DNA from: Chlamydomonas reinhardtii
Taxonomy: Eukaryota > Chlorophyta > Chlorophyceae > Chlamydomonadales > Chlamydomonadaceae
Reading direction: 5' to 3'
Assembly: GCF_000002595.2 (NCBI RefSeq)
Contig: NC_057009.1
Coordinates: 703,699 to 767,698 of the forward strand
Length of the DNA: 64,000 nucleotides
Under the pieces are notes generated by a model. It did no database searches. It had not been told where the DNA came from and saw only the letters and a list, made by a program, of their open reading frames with translations. Both the position numbers and the translations under genes were made by a program. Positions 32,881 through 44,292 of the stretch are shown piece after piece; positions within the stretch are counted from its first letter, which is position 1, and each line of letters begins with the position of its first letter.

Positions 32881-33672
32881 GCATCAGTCCAAGGAACAGC
32901 CCGAGTAGCCTGCTGAGGTCTCGCTTCAGATGCGACAATCCAATTGCGGCGGGTCGCCATTGCACCACGGGCCGTTGCGGTGGCGTGAGCGGGCTGCATG
33001 TGGCACAAGCCGGGGCTTTCAGGCAGGTCAGATAGAATCATGCACCCGCGGCATGCGGTCAGCGCACAAGCGGAGCTGCGGCCAGTTTGCATGCAGGGGC
33101 GCTGCCGCACAGGGCCAGGCGCGTGTACGGTTGCTGCAGTTGTGTGCTTTTGCGCAGCTCATCACGTAGATTAGGTGCGTGTGTGCATTTGCGGGCTGAA
33201 CGCGGTTGGAACGATGTGCGGGGTAGTGCATGATTGCTGTGGACAGTTGCATCTTACGTTTCTTTTATTTCTTTGTACAACTGTGGGCCTACCTCTTACC
33301 GAGATTGAGCGAAACGGGATGCGTAGGATGTGCGTGGCAAGCTGATGGCGGGTGGCGGGTGTGCAACCAGTATGTGCGGGCAAGGAGAGCGTGCTGCCCT
33401 TCACATGGATGTTCTCCTGGTGCCAAGTTGTGTATCGTCTATTGTGGGCCATTGCCGTGTGGAGGCGCTTATCCCTAGTTAAATGTTGTCTACCTGCTCA
33501 GCTCCCACATTGGGTTAGGACTGATATGCACCAGCAGCACTCATTGATCGAACAGCATGTAGATTCATGCCCAATAGGTTGCCGGCGTAATTGATTGCAG
33601 GCTGGCATGCGTGTGTTGTACCGGTAACTTGTAAGGCACAGACCGGCTGCATGCATAGCGGGCAGGTTTAGC
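32881..33672. other. 3' flank of GIY-YIG copy 2
   Basis: Repeat of 2706-3494 with no gene seen; it carries an extra CTG near 32912. Confidence 0.5.
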
Positions 33673-34371
33673 ATGGCACGAAGACGCATCCCGTTTGGTG
33701 TAGCCTTTGCTCACTGTGTTGAGGGGTTAGTGCGTCTGGTCGAAGCGTGCCGATCCCGATTGAGGATGAGGCAAGCGCAGGCTTGGGCAGACGTACCGTA
33801 TCCGCCTTTAGAGAGAGTCTAATGAAGGCGTGGAAGCATGAGCGGCTGCAGTCTGAGCCAAGCACTTTCCCATCAGACAACAAGCAACCAGGCGTGCAGA
33901 TGAGCAAGTACAAGCATTGGATGGGGCTGTGTGCGGAAGGCGCGGCACCACTGACCATGCAAGGGCACAGTAGAGCATTTTATACCAGTTGCGCACCACA
34001 AGGCCTTGATGAGGTTCCGCCTATGCTGCTGGCCGCTTTCTGCCAACCGCGCCTATGGACGACCTAGGGAGGAGAGGATTTGCCCGTTATGTGTTGCAAA
34101 TGAAGTCGAAGATGAGGATCATGTGCTCATGCGGTGTACGGCCTACGACCAGTTGCGTTCGGGTAGCGAGATTGATTGTACAGGCGGGATGCAGGCCGTT
34201 ATGCAGAATACGGACCCAGCCAGGTTAGCCGCATTACTAGATTCCGTTTGGGAGCACAGGAGCAGAAGCACCCCCATTCGGGGGCCAAACCCTACCGCTA
34301 CGCAGTACCCCGGCTTGCCCCCTCGGCCCATCCCCTCTGTCCCATTGCGCACCATTGCAAGGCCAAGTATG
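33673..34371 (+). mobile_element. LINE remnant (unit 2)
   Basis: Same decayed LINE tail as at 3495-4190, with the CX2CX9HX4C knuckle and the same frame change. It is followed by about 264 bases (34367-34630) that are missing from unit 1, a G-rich stretch without coding signal. Confidence 0.6.
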
Positions 34372-35820
34372 AAGGGAACTTAGCCCCTGAGCCGAGCTAT
34401 CGGCTATGGGTTCATTCCCAACGTCCAGTTCAGCGCGCAGTTGTGCGAACGGGGTGGGATGGGGGTGCGGGGGGAGGGATGCCCGGACTGTGCGGGGAGG
34501 CGCCGGTAGGCGCCGGTGAACACAAGCGCGTTGGTGAGCCAAAGGCGAGAGAGCGCGGGCGGGGGGGTGGGGTGGGGGGCCCCGAGATGTTGCACATGAT
34601 TTTGCACCACGATAGTATGCACCGTACCAAAAACTGTGTTGCAGGCGTTATAAGGGCCCCCCGGCCCGGCCCGGGCCTCGGTTTCTACAAGGACAGGAAC
34701 GCACATCGTGCTCATCACCTTGTAACCACACACAACAGGAAGCGTGGTGCGCATGGGCGAAGGTCGCCAGCCAGTCTAGGGCCGGGCAGGGCGAGCGCAT
34801 GCTCAGTAGTAAGCGTAAGAACACATTGGTTGTGTGGCCTTAACTAAATGTACTACCCTGCACTACTTGCAAGCGGCATTGCATAGCCTGTGTCAATAGG
34901 TTATAGGTAGGCCCGTGGGCAGAGCTTGGGTTTGCTGGTGGGGGTGTGGCCGTGTGGAGCTGTGTTCTTGTAACCAATAACAATCTTGTAACCAACAACA
35001 ACAGTGTTCTTGTAGAGAGCCAGCCGTGTAGGGCCGTGATAGGTTGTCACTGGTGGTCGACATTGCAATGCCATTTGCAATCCATGGATATGGCAAATCG
35101 ACTGTCACGGTATGTGGCAATGCGCGATAAGTGCAGCGTAAGACTGCAAACAAGCTGCCTTAGATTGCGAGCAGCCTGAATCCTAACCAAATGTGGACCC
35201 GCAATTGTACAAAACTAGATTCTGGGAGTCTGGGACTCAGTGGCCACACGGGGATTTGGTGCGCCCTAGGACTGTGCTGGTTCATGCAACATGAGGCCCC
35301 TGAGCAACCTTACGCCATAACCCTCACGGCGCATGTCACTGTGCAGGACAGTTCAGGGTTGGTGTGCCGCAGATTGCAGTGTGTGAAACAGCAGTGCAGG
35401 CCTAGTGCGCGGCGGCGCCACTTCTGCTGCATTACCACACTGTGATGCCATAAAAAGCAGACTGAAATACTGCGACACAAAGGCTACAGGAAAGGCGGGT
35501 TTGTGAATGGAGTTGGCAGTGTCTGGCAGGCAGTGCCAGCGCACATGACAGGGGACCGCAGGCCCACGTTGCACCAGCAACGGCAATAGCGTCGCATTGT
35601 GGCCTTGAGATGTAGGCGGCGGCGACAGGCGGCGACGATTGCGCATGGCAGTGATGGCCCCGGCAGCTTCTCCGATTCACGCTGTGTTACAGCTTGCAAG
35701 CCGTAGGAATTCGGACAAAACCCGCCCCAAACCCGGGCCAACAAAGTCTCGCCCCAGACATTAGCCCCGGGGAGGAATGTCTAGGAAACGGCCAAAATGG
35801 CCAATTAATGTCTGGAGACA
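34372..35820. other. Repeated flank (unit 2)
   Basis: No gene is supported. Apart from the 264-base stretch it matches 4191-5378. Confidence 0.45.
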
Positions 35821-36256
35821 TTACCGTACTGCCAAAAAGGTTTGGCTTTCTAAAGTTGGGGAGGCTTCCCCGAACTGCTGAAATTATTCTATATTTTTTA
35901 TATTTCGGGGGCGTTCGGGCTCTTGTAACAAAACTGTTCCGAAATTTCGGGGGCGCCGGGCAAGGCCCCCCCAATCAGTACCCGTGCGCTGCACATGGCC
36001 GCGTGTGTGTGGCACGCACGCAGCAAGCAGCACAAGAGATCGGAGATCGCAAGATTTTGGGCGTGCCCGGGTGTCAAACCCCCGTGCCACGGTCCAGGCC
36101 CTCGCGCGCGACAGCGCGCCCGACCCGCGAAATTTTCCATATGTTTTTTAATTTCGGGAGGGAATCCTCAAAAATATTTATGTAATTGTTTCGGCGTTCA
36201 ACTTCGGCGACCCACCCCGAACTTAAAAACCCGCAACCTTTTTGGCAGTACGGTAA
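35821..36256. mobile_element. Intact MITE, 436 bp, with 22-bp terminal inverted repeats
   Basis: The terminal repeats at 35821-35842 and 36235-36256 are perfect inverse copies beginning TTACCGTACTGCC. They are flanked by, or include, a TA dinucleotide that could be the target duplication, as in Tc1/mariner- or PIF-type elements. There is no coding capacity. Copies in units 1 and 3 have lost the same left 76 bases or so. Confidence 0.75.
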
Positions 36257-36982
36257 GATAGGAGCCCTGCTGTGCAGGGTTTGCATCTTCGGAGAGCGGC
36301 AAGAAACGGGCCCTAATAAAGGCCCTCGGGCGAGAAAGGTTGGGCATTTCCGGGGGTGCATTCTTGCCGCATGGGGCTATGTACAGTCCCCGAATCTCGC
36401 CAACTACCCCTTCCCGGGGGTTTGGGGGGTCACAGATACCAGCCCAAACTAAACCGAACCCATGCAAAAGAGCCCCCCACCACCAACGCTAAAAACTAAT
36501 GCATTTTGGGGCCCCTGGCTATCGTGGGCGAGAACGTGGCTAGGGCCCTTCTCGCCAGCGGCGGCGGCCTACTTCTGGAAGATGCAAGCCCGCGTGCGTG
36601 TGTGTCATTGCTCTTTGGCCGCGAAGCACTATGCCGGGCCGTAGCCCAGGGGCGCCCATGGTCAGGCTCGCGGGACCCTAGGTCTTGGGCTCTTGGCTCC
36701 AGACTCCAGCAGAGCCCGCACCTACCCTCTACCGCAATGGTGCCACTGTGCCGGGCACTGCCGCAGCCACCATCTGACCTGGCATGGTCTCACTTTGCAT
36801 CCTGTGCAGTCCTGTGCTGAGGAGCGTGCCAACTGAGCGGCGGCAAGAGCGGCGGTCCGTTGGGGCGCCGACATGCCGTTGACACGCTCGGTGTTGGGGG
36901 TGCCTGTAGGGCAATCCCGCCTGGAGACTCGCTACCTGTCCCTTGCCTTCAACTGCGTGCCGCCGTTGACTGTGTCGCCGAG
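36257..36982. other. Flank between MITE and DIRS-like fragment (unit 2)
   Basis: No gene is recognised. The first 530 bases also occur in unit 1 up to its gap; the last 200 are shared only with unit 3. Confidence 0.4.
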
Positions 36983-38716
36983 GTGTCGCCGAGGTACATC
37001 GACATAGACGGCCTCCGCTGTAAGAGAGACTCGGCAGAGCTGAGCTGTCGGAGCAAGGGTCAGATCGGCTGAAGGAGTCGGGACGAACAGCCAAGGGCAC
37101 TTACACTGCAGGCCGAAGAGATAGGTGGAGTCGCCGCTAGCGGCCTCACTCAGACGAGATGACGGGTCATCTCCAGAGCGGGCGCCAGTTCGCGGCGGGT
37201 GTAGTGCTCCACCATGGGCAGCGAGCGCCAGCGCCCGTGCCGCATGCGGAGCTCGGCGGGGAAGCCGAGCTCCTCGGCCCGGCTGTTGCCTCCGATGCGC
37301 AGGGAGTGAGACTTGAGGTTGTCTGGCAGAGCTGTGGCGGCGCACATGCGCCGCAGGTGCCCGGCGAAGGTGTTGTAGGTCACGCTGAAGACGGGCGCCT
37401 GAGTGGTGCCGGTCATCAGCTGCTGCAGGCGATGGCCGCTGCGCGTGGCCGTAACGGCGCGCAGCAGCGGGCCCACGTCCTCGCCGTCGAAGCTGGGGGA
37501 GCGCTGGTAGGCGCCGGCGGCCAGCAGGCGCTCGATCAGCGCGACTGGACAGGCCGGGCCGCCGGTGCGCGCCAAGCGGCACCCACGCGCCTTGCCAGAG
37601 CTGGTCCGTCTTGGAGCGCGGGATGAAGAGCTCTGCGTGGGTGTCTGTTAGCACAAGCAGGTCTGCGTGCACAGACACCTCGGCCATGTCGCTCCAGCGC
37701 AGGAAGCCGTGGAACATCACGGACACGCAGGTGCAGTACATGAGGTCAATGAGGCTCGCGCCGGGGCCGCCGTGGGCGGCCACGAACCTGGCCACGTTGT
37801 CAGCAGAGAAAGCGCCGCGCTCGCGGGCCTGCGGGACGAGGTACCGGGCGGCCAGCTCTCGGGCGGCCACGCAGATGGGGTGGCCTGTTGGAGAGTCGCG
37901 AGCTGCGGCGGTGAAGTAGTGGTGGATGGCGGCGCTAGCTTGCCGCACACGGCCGCCGCCGACGCTGTCTTCCGCGGACGCCACGTAAGCGCTGAAGAGG
38001 TACAGGCCCACCACGTTGGGCGGCGTGTCGTAGATGGAGCCGTCCAGGCGCCGCGCCTCCCACCAGCGCGTGAAGGCGGACCAAGGCTCCCGGTATTGCC
38101 GCTGTGTGCCGACGGCAAGCTTGCCGTCGACTGCGGCCGAGAACTCGACCGCTAGGCCGCTCAGCACGGGGTCGGCGCGGGCGGCGAGGCCGCCCAGGAT
38201 GGCCACCTGGCGGAGCCGGGCCTCTGCGGGCGGGCTCACGCAATGTTGGGGGGAACGGGGGTGGGGCGGTCTGAGTTACGCTGGAAGTCCAGCAGGAGCG
38301 CCATCATACATGACCCAGGAGTCTGCGCGGCGGGGCACCGGCTGCCCTGCCGCGATCACGTCCCGTGGTTTGCCCAGTACCCGCACGCCGTGCACAAACC
38401 CCTTGAAGACCGCCCCATCGCTAGTCAGGAAGGGCCACCAGTCGCGAGTGGGCCAGACAGGGGCGAGCAGGCACATGCGCGCGCGACAGGCCTGGGCGTG
38501 CTTCAGCACGCGGAGCAGCAGGTTAAATGGCGGGTAGGCCCAGCAGGCGCGCCCCCAGCGGAAGCGGAAGGCGTCGACGCCAGCGGCACCGGGCGCGAAG
38601 TGGGTGGCGTAGTAGGCCGGGAGGCGGTGGGTGCGGTGAGAGGCGAAGAGGTCGATGTCGAACGGGCCCCACTGCTTGGACAGAGCTGTAAAGGTGCTGT
38701 CGCTGACCGCCCAGTC
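36983..38716 (-). mobile_element. DIRS-like (tyrosine-recombinase) retroelement fossil, unit 2
   Basis: Fragment of a DIRS-family element on the minus strand. Parts present are a tyrosine recombinase region (about 38239-37150) and, upstream, the end of the RNase H / post-RNase H region (to 38716). The gag part and reverse transcriptase are absent, and it is broken in several places. It was copied with the array, so it is at least as old as the duplication, and its near identity to the unit 3 copy shows the duplication is recent. Its upstream side is cut by a CACTA end at 38717. Confidence 0.8.
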
Positions 38717-39161
38717 CACTATAACAACGGGAAACCGCGTCTGGGCGCGTCTGGGCCGCGTCTGACCTGTGAGACGCGGTGTCAGACGCGCCGAGACGCT
38801 GCGCGTTAAGGGGGAAACGCGGGGGAGACGCGGGGTAGACGCGATGGGGACGCAACCAGAAACAGTGAAGCGGGGCACCATTACAGATAGCGCGTTTCAC
38901 TGCGTCTGCGAGACGCAATGGAACGCGAGTCGTGACGCGGTACAATTGCATGGAGAGCGCGTCTTAGCTAACGCGATGCGTCACACCAGACGCTAGCCTG
39001 ATACCCTAGACGCGCCGCGTCTCACACACACGCGATGCACGAGACGCACTGCGTCTTGAGACGCGATTCGAAAACAGAAACACGGGGGTACCGTACAATC
39101 CACGGAGAAACACATGAAACTCTTCATTCCAGAGCACGTTACACTGCCTCTATCCCACATC
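38717..39161. mobile_element. Solo end of a second CACTA element
   Basis: It begins CACTATAACAACGGGAAACC, directly after DIRS-like sequence. It is packed with AGACGCG / CGCGTCT words in both orientations up to about 39070, as expected of a CACTA subterminal region. The opposite end (TATAGTG) is absent, and the sequence breaks off at 39161 into otubain intron 8. It is therefore a truncated element left by a deletion that also removed otubain exon 8. Confidence 0.65.
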
Positions 39162-40661
39162 TGAGACGGGCGTCCAGGGTGCAGGAAGGGATTGCAGTCG
39201 AGAGGCAGGGAGAGGGGCGAGCGAAGCGAGGGGTAGGAACGAGAGTGGTGGGGTTTGGCTGCCGGGTTGGAGCTATGTCGCCTTCCTTGAATGCACGCCA
39301 CATCATTTGCCCAGTCACCTGAAGTGCCTGCGATCCCCTTATGCGCGTGATTGCGCTCATGCTGCTTTATACACCCCGCCCCTGCCCGTTCCTACACAGG
39401 CTGGACTTGGTGGTGTCGCGGCACCTGGCGCGACTGGACGAGCCGCAGTTCCAGCAGCAACCCCCGCCCACCAGCCCGGCCGCAAACGACGGCCGTGGCG
39501 CCGGCATGAGCCCGCTGAGGCTGACGCCAGCGCGTGGCGACCCGGCCTTTGCCCCCATGCATGCTTCGCCGGGCCAGCCTGCTGCGGCTGCGGCTGCGGC
39601 CGGCGCGCAGGTGCCCCCACGGGACGACCCTGCGGCCTACCGCGGCGGCCAGCGGCTGCTACGCCTTTTGCGCACCGCCTGGTTCAAGGTGCGTCGAGTT
39701 GCAAGGCCCCAGCCGCTGCACACGACCCAGCATCACCCGCATGTCATGCTCGTTACCTCCCATCGCCAGTTCAGGGCGCGTGCTTGTGCGTTGCAGCGAC
39801 CTCCCACCCGGTGTCCCACCCGCCCTGCACTTGAGGTACCTCACTCATGCCGCGCCGATTCTCTGCCCTCCGCTCTCCGTCACCCCATGTGCAGTGCCCC
39901 GACGCGCCGCGGCCGTCCGACGTGTCCAGCCTGGAGCGCCTCTTTAACAGCGTCGAGCAGAGCGGTGAGGTGATCCGCTTCGCACGCAGCCTGACGGCGC
40001 GGGAGCTGATGGCGGCGGAGGAGTTCTACACTCCCTTCATTCCCGGCTGCGGAGGGTGAGCCAACGGGGCTGTTTGTAGAATGTAGACCGCACTGGGCAG
40101 TCGGGCAGTTGGCACGCGTCTGCATAAATGCAAGGCAAGGAGGCATGACACTTCAGTGTGCCCGCACTGCCCCCATCTGGCACCTCGCGGCTGGATGCGC
40201 ACAGGGACTACACGGGCCTGACTCTGCGCCAGATCTGTGAGCGGCACGTGCTGCCCATGGGCGTGGAGGTTGAGCAGCTGCAGGTGAGTGCGTGTGCCTG
40301 GCGTGTTAGCTGGTGACGTGCATGGCAACTCACAACGCACACAGCACAAGGTGCTCAGTGCGGCAGGGGTGCAAGAACGCTGACTGCTAGGCATGCCGGT
40401 GCGGCCAGTGGCCACGTGCTCCATTGCCCCCCCCTTAACGTCATGCAGATCATCGCGGCCTGCACGGCGCTGGGTGTGACGCTGGCGGTGCTGGACGTGG
40501 CGGGCAGTGCGGTGGGAGCCATCAAGCACGGCCCCGCGGCGCAGCAGCATGGCCCGCCGGTGGCCTGGGTGGCGCACCTGCCCGGCCATTACGACGTTAT
40601 CTACCCCGCACGGCCCTTGGACGTGGCGCCAGGGGGGCAACTAGTGGCGGCAATTATATAA
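39162..40661 (+). pseudogene. Otubain fragment, unit 2 (exons 9-12 only)
   Basis: The copy starts inside intron 8 and carries exons at 39400-39688, 39895-40055, 40205-40283 and 40449-40661, all open and almost identical to the parent gene. It retains GHYDVIYP with the catalytic histidine but lacks exon 8, and with it the Asp and Cys of the active site. It also lacks the UIM region and promoter. It cannot encode an active deubiquitinase; the preserved frames reflect recent origin, not proven selection. Confidence 0.88.
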
Positions 40662-42070
40662 AGCGAGGCGAGTATGTAACTGTGCCTCGCGTGGAGGACG
40701 TCAGTATGGTGCGAAGTGGTATGAGGGCCCAGGTGTAAGGGTGCTCTCGCCCCCGCCCCCGTTGTCAAAGCACAGGCCACGCTCTTCTCCTTGCTCTTTT
40801 GCATTGGGTTCGCTTCAGTTTGGGCTGGTATCTACACCTTCCCCCCTCCTGCTCTCGCCACTTCATTTGGAATACGGGCAGGCTGCGGTTGCCGTGTGCC
40901 GTGCCTGGTTCAGGGAATGGCCCACAGCTGTAACCATTCGATGCTATAAGACTGCAGACTTGCGACATGGATGCAGCGGCAGCAGACGGTATGGCAGGTT
41001 TGCGAGTGACATTGGGAGTCTTTGGCGCCAGCCCCAGTGCACGGGCTGAAAACCGCCTTGAGACCCGCACTGCATTGCGGGCCCACATTTGCAATGGTGA
41101 CGGCACTGGCATTTTGTCGATGGCGTGTAAGCTTCAGGCGGCGGCCACGTCCACGCGTGACAGTGACGACCCCGGCAGCTTCTCCTTCGGTTGGCATTAA
41201 GCTCTGTGCTTCAAGCTGTGTGCGCCCGCCGTGTATCGTTGCTGTTGTGGCCGCAAAGCACTACCGTACGCCGGGCCCAGCAGGGGGGAGCCGTTAGCAG
41301 AGCGGCGAGCGGGCGGCGGTGGCAGGAGTGGCAGATAAGGGACTCCCTTGATGGCGGAGTTTTGAGGTGTTACTTTGCGACGGATAGATGAGGCCGTGGT
41401 TGGAAATGCTGTAGCAACTTTGGCGGGGCCAGGCGTGGCGGCAGAGGCTAGGACAGGGGCGACGGCAGCGACTAGGGCTGCAGTGTGGACGGCTGCCCAC
41501 ACCTGACAATGAACCCGACGGCCTGGCAGGCTTTGTCAGCAGGGGACCTCTTGCACGGCCGTCGCTGCACCGCAAGAAGCTTTCTGCCCTGATCAAAGCT
41601 GCAGGCTGCACAGCTGGCATGGGTGGGTTGTGGGTGGCAATGGGTCAGGCCAGTCCCATTTAACAGCATTGCGAAAGTGCGCATGGCAGCGCTGCTGGGT
41701 GCGCACCCGTAGGAGGGTCCCGCGGACACCCCCTCTCAGCACCCAATACTGGATGCCTGTCCCAATGGTTGTGTTGCTCGCTGTAGACTGATGTACCTGA
41801 GAGACACAGGAGATGGCTGAGCGACCGCGCTGAGCGACTGTGGACCCGCTATCGTTGAGGGAAACGGTTCACGACTGGGGCGGATAAATAGCGTTTCTCG
41901 CCTCGAGAAACAGAGTTCTCCGACGATGGAACGAGAAGTACGGCAACTGTCATTGCCGAAGTATTGTAGGGCAGCGCTCTGCGCTGCACGGCTATCCGCC
42001 GATTAATACTTCCTTATCCTCTGCTTTACCGCAGAGACTCCTATTCCTAAAGAGCCCGCCCGCCTCCCTC

Positions 42071-42346
42071 ATGCCCAGGCCCCCGCCATCCGCCACGGGC
42101 CGCGCCCGCCCCGCCGCGCCCAGCGGCAGCGCCCCCCGCGCCCTCCCCAGCACGGGCGCCGGCCGCGGGCGGGGCGACGGTGCCCACCGCGGCCGCGGTC
42201 CCAAGCCCCGCGCCGCCGCGCCCGCCGCCGCGCCTGTCCCGCTGCCGAGCGGCCGCGGCCGCGGTCGCGGCCGTGGCGCGCCACAGCCCAGCGCGCCGCC
42301 GTCCGTGACCACGCGCTCTCGCGCGCGCGCCACGCCGGCGCCCTAG
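42071..42346 (+). CDS. Candidate small RG-rich protein (unit 2)
   Basis: Same 91-codon frame as at 21541-21816; one Arg in the first Gly-Arg run is Asp here. Coding status is doubtful. Confidence 0.22.
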   Translation: MPRPPPSATGRARPAAPSGSAPRALPSTGAGRGRGDGAHRGRGPKPRAAAPAAAPVPLPSGRGRGRGRGAPQPSAPPSVTTRSRARATPAP

Positions 42347-42557
42347 CCCGGCCGGGCCGCCGGCCATCACGCCGACGCCGGCCGGCCACCGCCGGCGGCC
42401 TCTAGGGCCGCCGCGCGCCTTACCTTTGGTCCAGGCCTAGGCGTATCCGCATGTCGCATGTTGTGCTAGTGCGCGGGTGCCTGTCTGCCTGCCATGTTTG
42501 TTGCCGCATACCTTGCCGGCCTACGTCGCAGGGAGCATCGTTGTCTGGTTGCGGTGC

Positions 42558-42688
42558 ATTGCCGGCCACTAGTGTGGCTTGGTGTGTTTGAGGTGTATTG
42601 CCAGCCACTGGTGTGGCTCGGTCTGTTTGAGGAGTATTGCCGGCCACTGGTGTGGCCCGGTATGTTTGAGGAGTATTGCCGGCCACTA
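42558..42688. repeat. 39-bp minisatellite, unit 2 (about 3.4 copies)
   Basis: Same repeat and number as in unit 1. Confidence 0.88.
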
Positions 42689-42973
42689 ATGCAACATAAA
42701 CATCGGGGTTTGGGGGGGTAGTCGTCGGTCGTTTCGGTTGAGGTAGCGGGGAATTGTGACGAGACGATTGGGACCAGGATGGTTACACTGGGCATAAGCC
42801 GACCGGGAGCTGAGTGCCGGTCAGGGTCAGGACAGGGCTTATGTGTGCCTCTCGTACTGTAAGTTCCGAGGAGGATAAACCCCAAACCTCATCGCAGGTA
42901 TACGTAATTAATGGCCAGCTACAACAATGTCACAATTAGCATACGGCTGGGGCATAAGCGCGGTCTGTCATAG

Positions 42974-44292
42974 CAGAGGGATGCAGACCAGGCTCGCGGA
43001 ACAAATCCAGCGACAGGGGCCTGGGCACACATCCTGAGCCGCGAGCTATCCCTCGGCGGTCCGGCTGCCATAGGTTATAGCTGTCGTGGGGGCAGGGGCG
43101 CAATCCCGGCCGGGCGACATCCACATCCTGGCGGGGCGACATCCACATCCTGCCGGGGCGACATCCACATCCTGGCCGGGTGGCAGCCACATCCTGGCCG
43201 GGCGGCGTACTCAAAGTTTTCATTCCCACAACGTCTGGTCGATTGCAGTAATTAACACTGCATACTGCCAAAGTACTGCTAAATTACTGAAACCCACAAC
43301 CTGCCCGCACCGCCCAACTGATCCCCGATAAGACCTGTCACTCGTTGTTGTCGCAATGATATCATACGCGAAAATCATCACGGGATCATTGGATCACGCA
43401 CGCACTGGTGGCCTGGCGGGTGTCGACTCGTTTTGGGGGGCGTGGGGCGGCGTGGGGTTCTGTGGGGTTAGGACCATGTGGCGTCGTGGCATGCCAAACT
43501 GACCATGGCTACGGACACAGAGCCGCCCATTCGTATTAAGTTCATCACCCATGGACCTGGACAGGGCTGGGCTGCAAAGGCCACCGCTGAAGCCATTAAA
43601 ATTTTCTCCACCTACTTCTGCTGAGACAAATGGCCAGAGATGGCTTGCATGCGTACTGATACAGACTAAGCATAACATGCAGTTTGCGCGATCGTTCCCG
43701 GGCGACGGGTTGGGCTGGGGCAGGGCCAGGAGCCAATGGCTCCTTCAAGCGAAAACACCTCCACACCGCCAGGGTGACATAAAAAGTCTTACAGGAACGC
43801 CTAATGTATCCGTTTAGCTGAAGGCTTGTAACTATGTTGCAGTCCAGCCAGTAAATGGTGAAACGGGCCCAACCGGGACTTACGGGACTATCTGGACTTG
43901 AACATTCGTGGTTGTAGAAGATGATCAAGTGTTCGAAATACGGAGTGATGGCCGCGCAAATGGTCCGCACGAACCATTCGCCCGCCACGCAACGATCCGC
44001 AAGTGTTCAGTGACCCCCACGAGCGTCATCCCTAATGCGTCTGGGTGCTATCTTAAGTGCGTGCGGGCGCAATCCTGAGTCCATCCGGACAACATCCTAC
44101 TGCCGTCCCTGCCCCCCGGGGCGACATCCTACTGCCATCCCTGCCCCCCGGGGCGACATCCTGCTGCCGCCCCTGCCCCCTGGGGCGACATCCTACTGCC
44201 ACCCCTGCACCCAGGCGAGCCCAAATTAGTAGCTCCGGACCACATCGCGTGCCCAGCTGCTGGGCGGTAGCGACATACTCTGCATCCCTCCG
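42974..44292. mobile_element. hAT-like non-autonomous DNA element, 1.3 kb
   Basis: It is present only in unit 2; units 1 and 3 show the empty site. The ends are near-perfect 14-bp inverted repeats (CAGAGGGATGCAGA, 13 of 14 matching), flanked by GTCATAG at 42967-42973 and 44293-44299. A 7-bp exact duplication (8 bp with one mismatch) and a CAGAGG start suggest the hAT superfamily. The interior has two minisatellites built on GGGGCGACATCC (about 43105-43205 and 44115-44215) and no transposase. Confidence 0.75.

Larger units (their letters stand above)
40662..42973. other. Spacer, unit 2, left part
   Basis: Repeat of 20130-22450 with candidate TGTAA signals and the 21363-type hairpin (here near 41893). 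No gene is supported apart from the doubtful RG-rich frame. Confidence 0.45.

Noticed and set aside
38717-39161. Repeated AGACGCG words considered as a CRISPR-like array
   Set aside because: The words are short, irregularly spaced and in both orientations, and the DNA is nuclear algal; a CACTA subterminal region explains them better.
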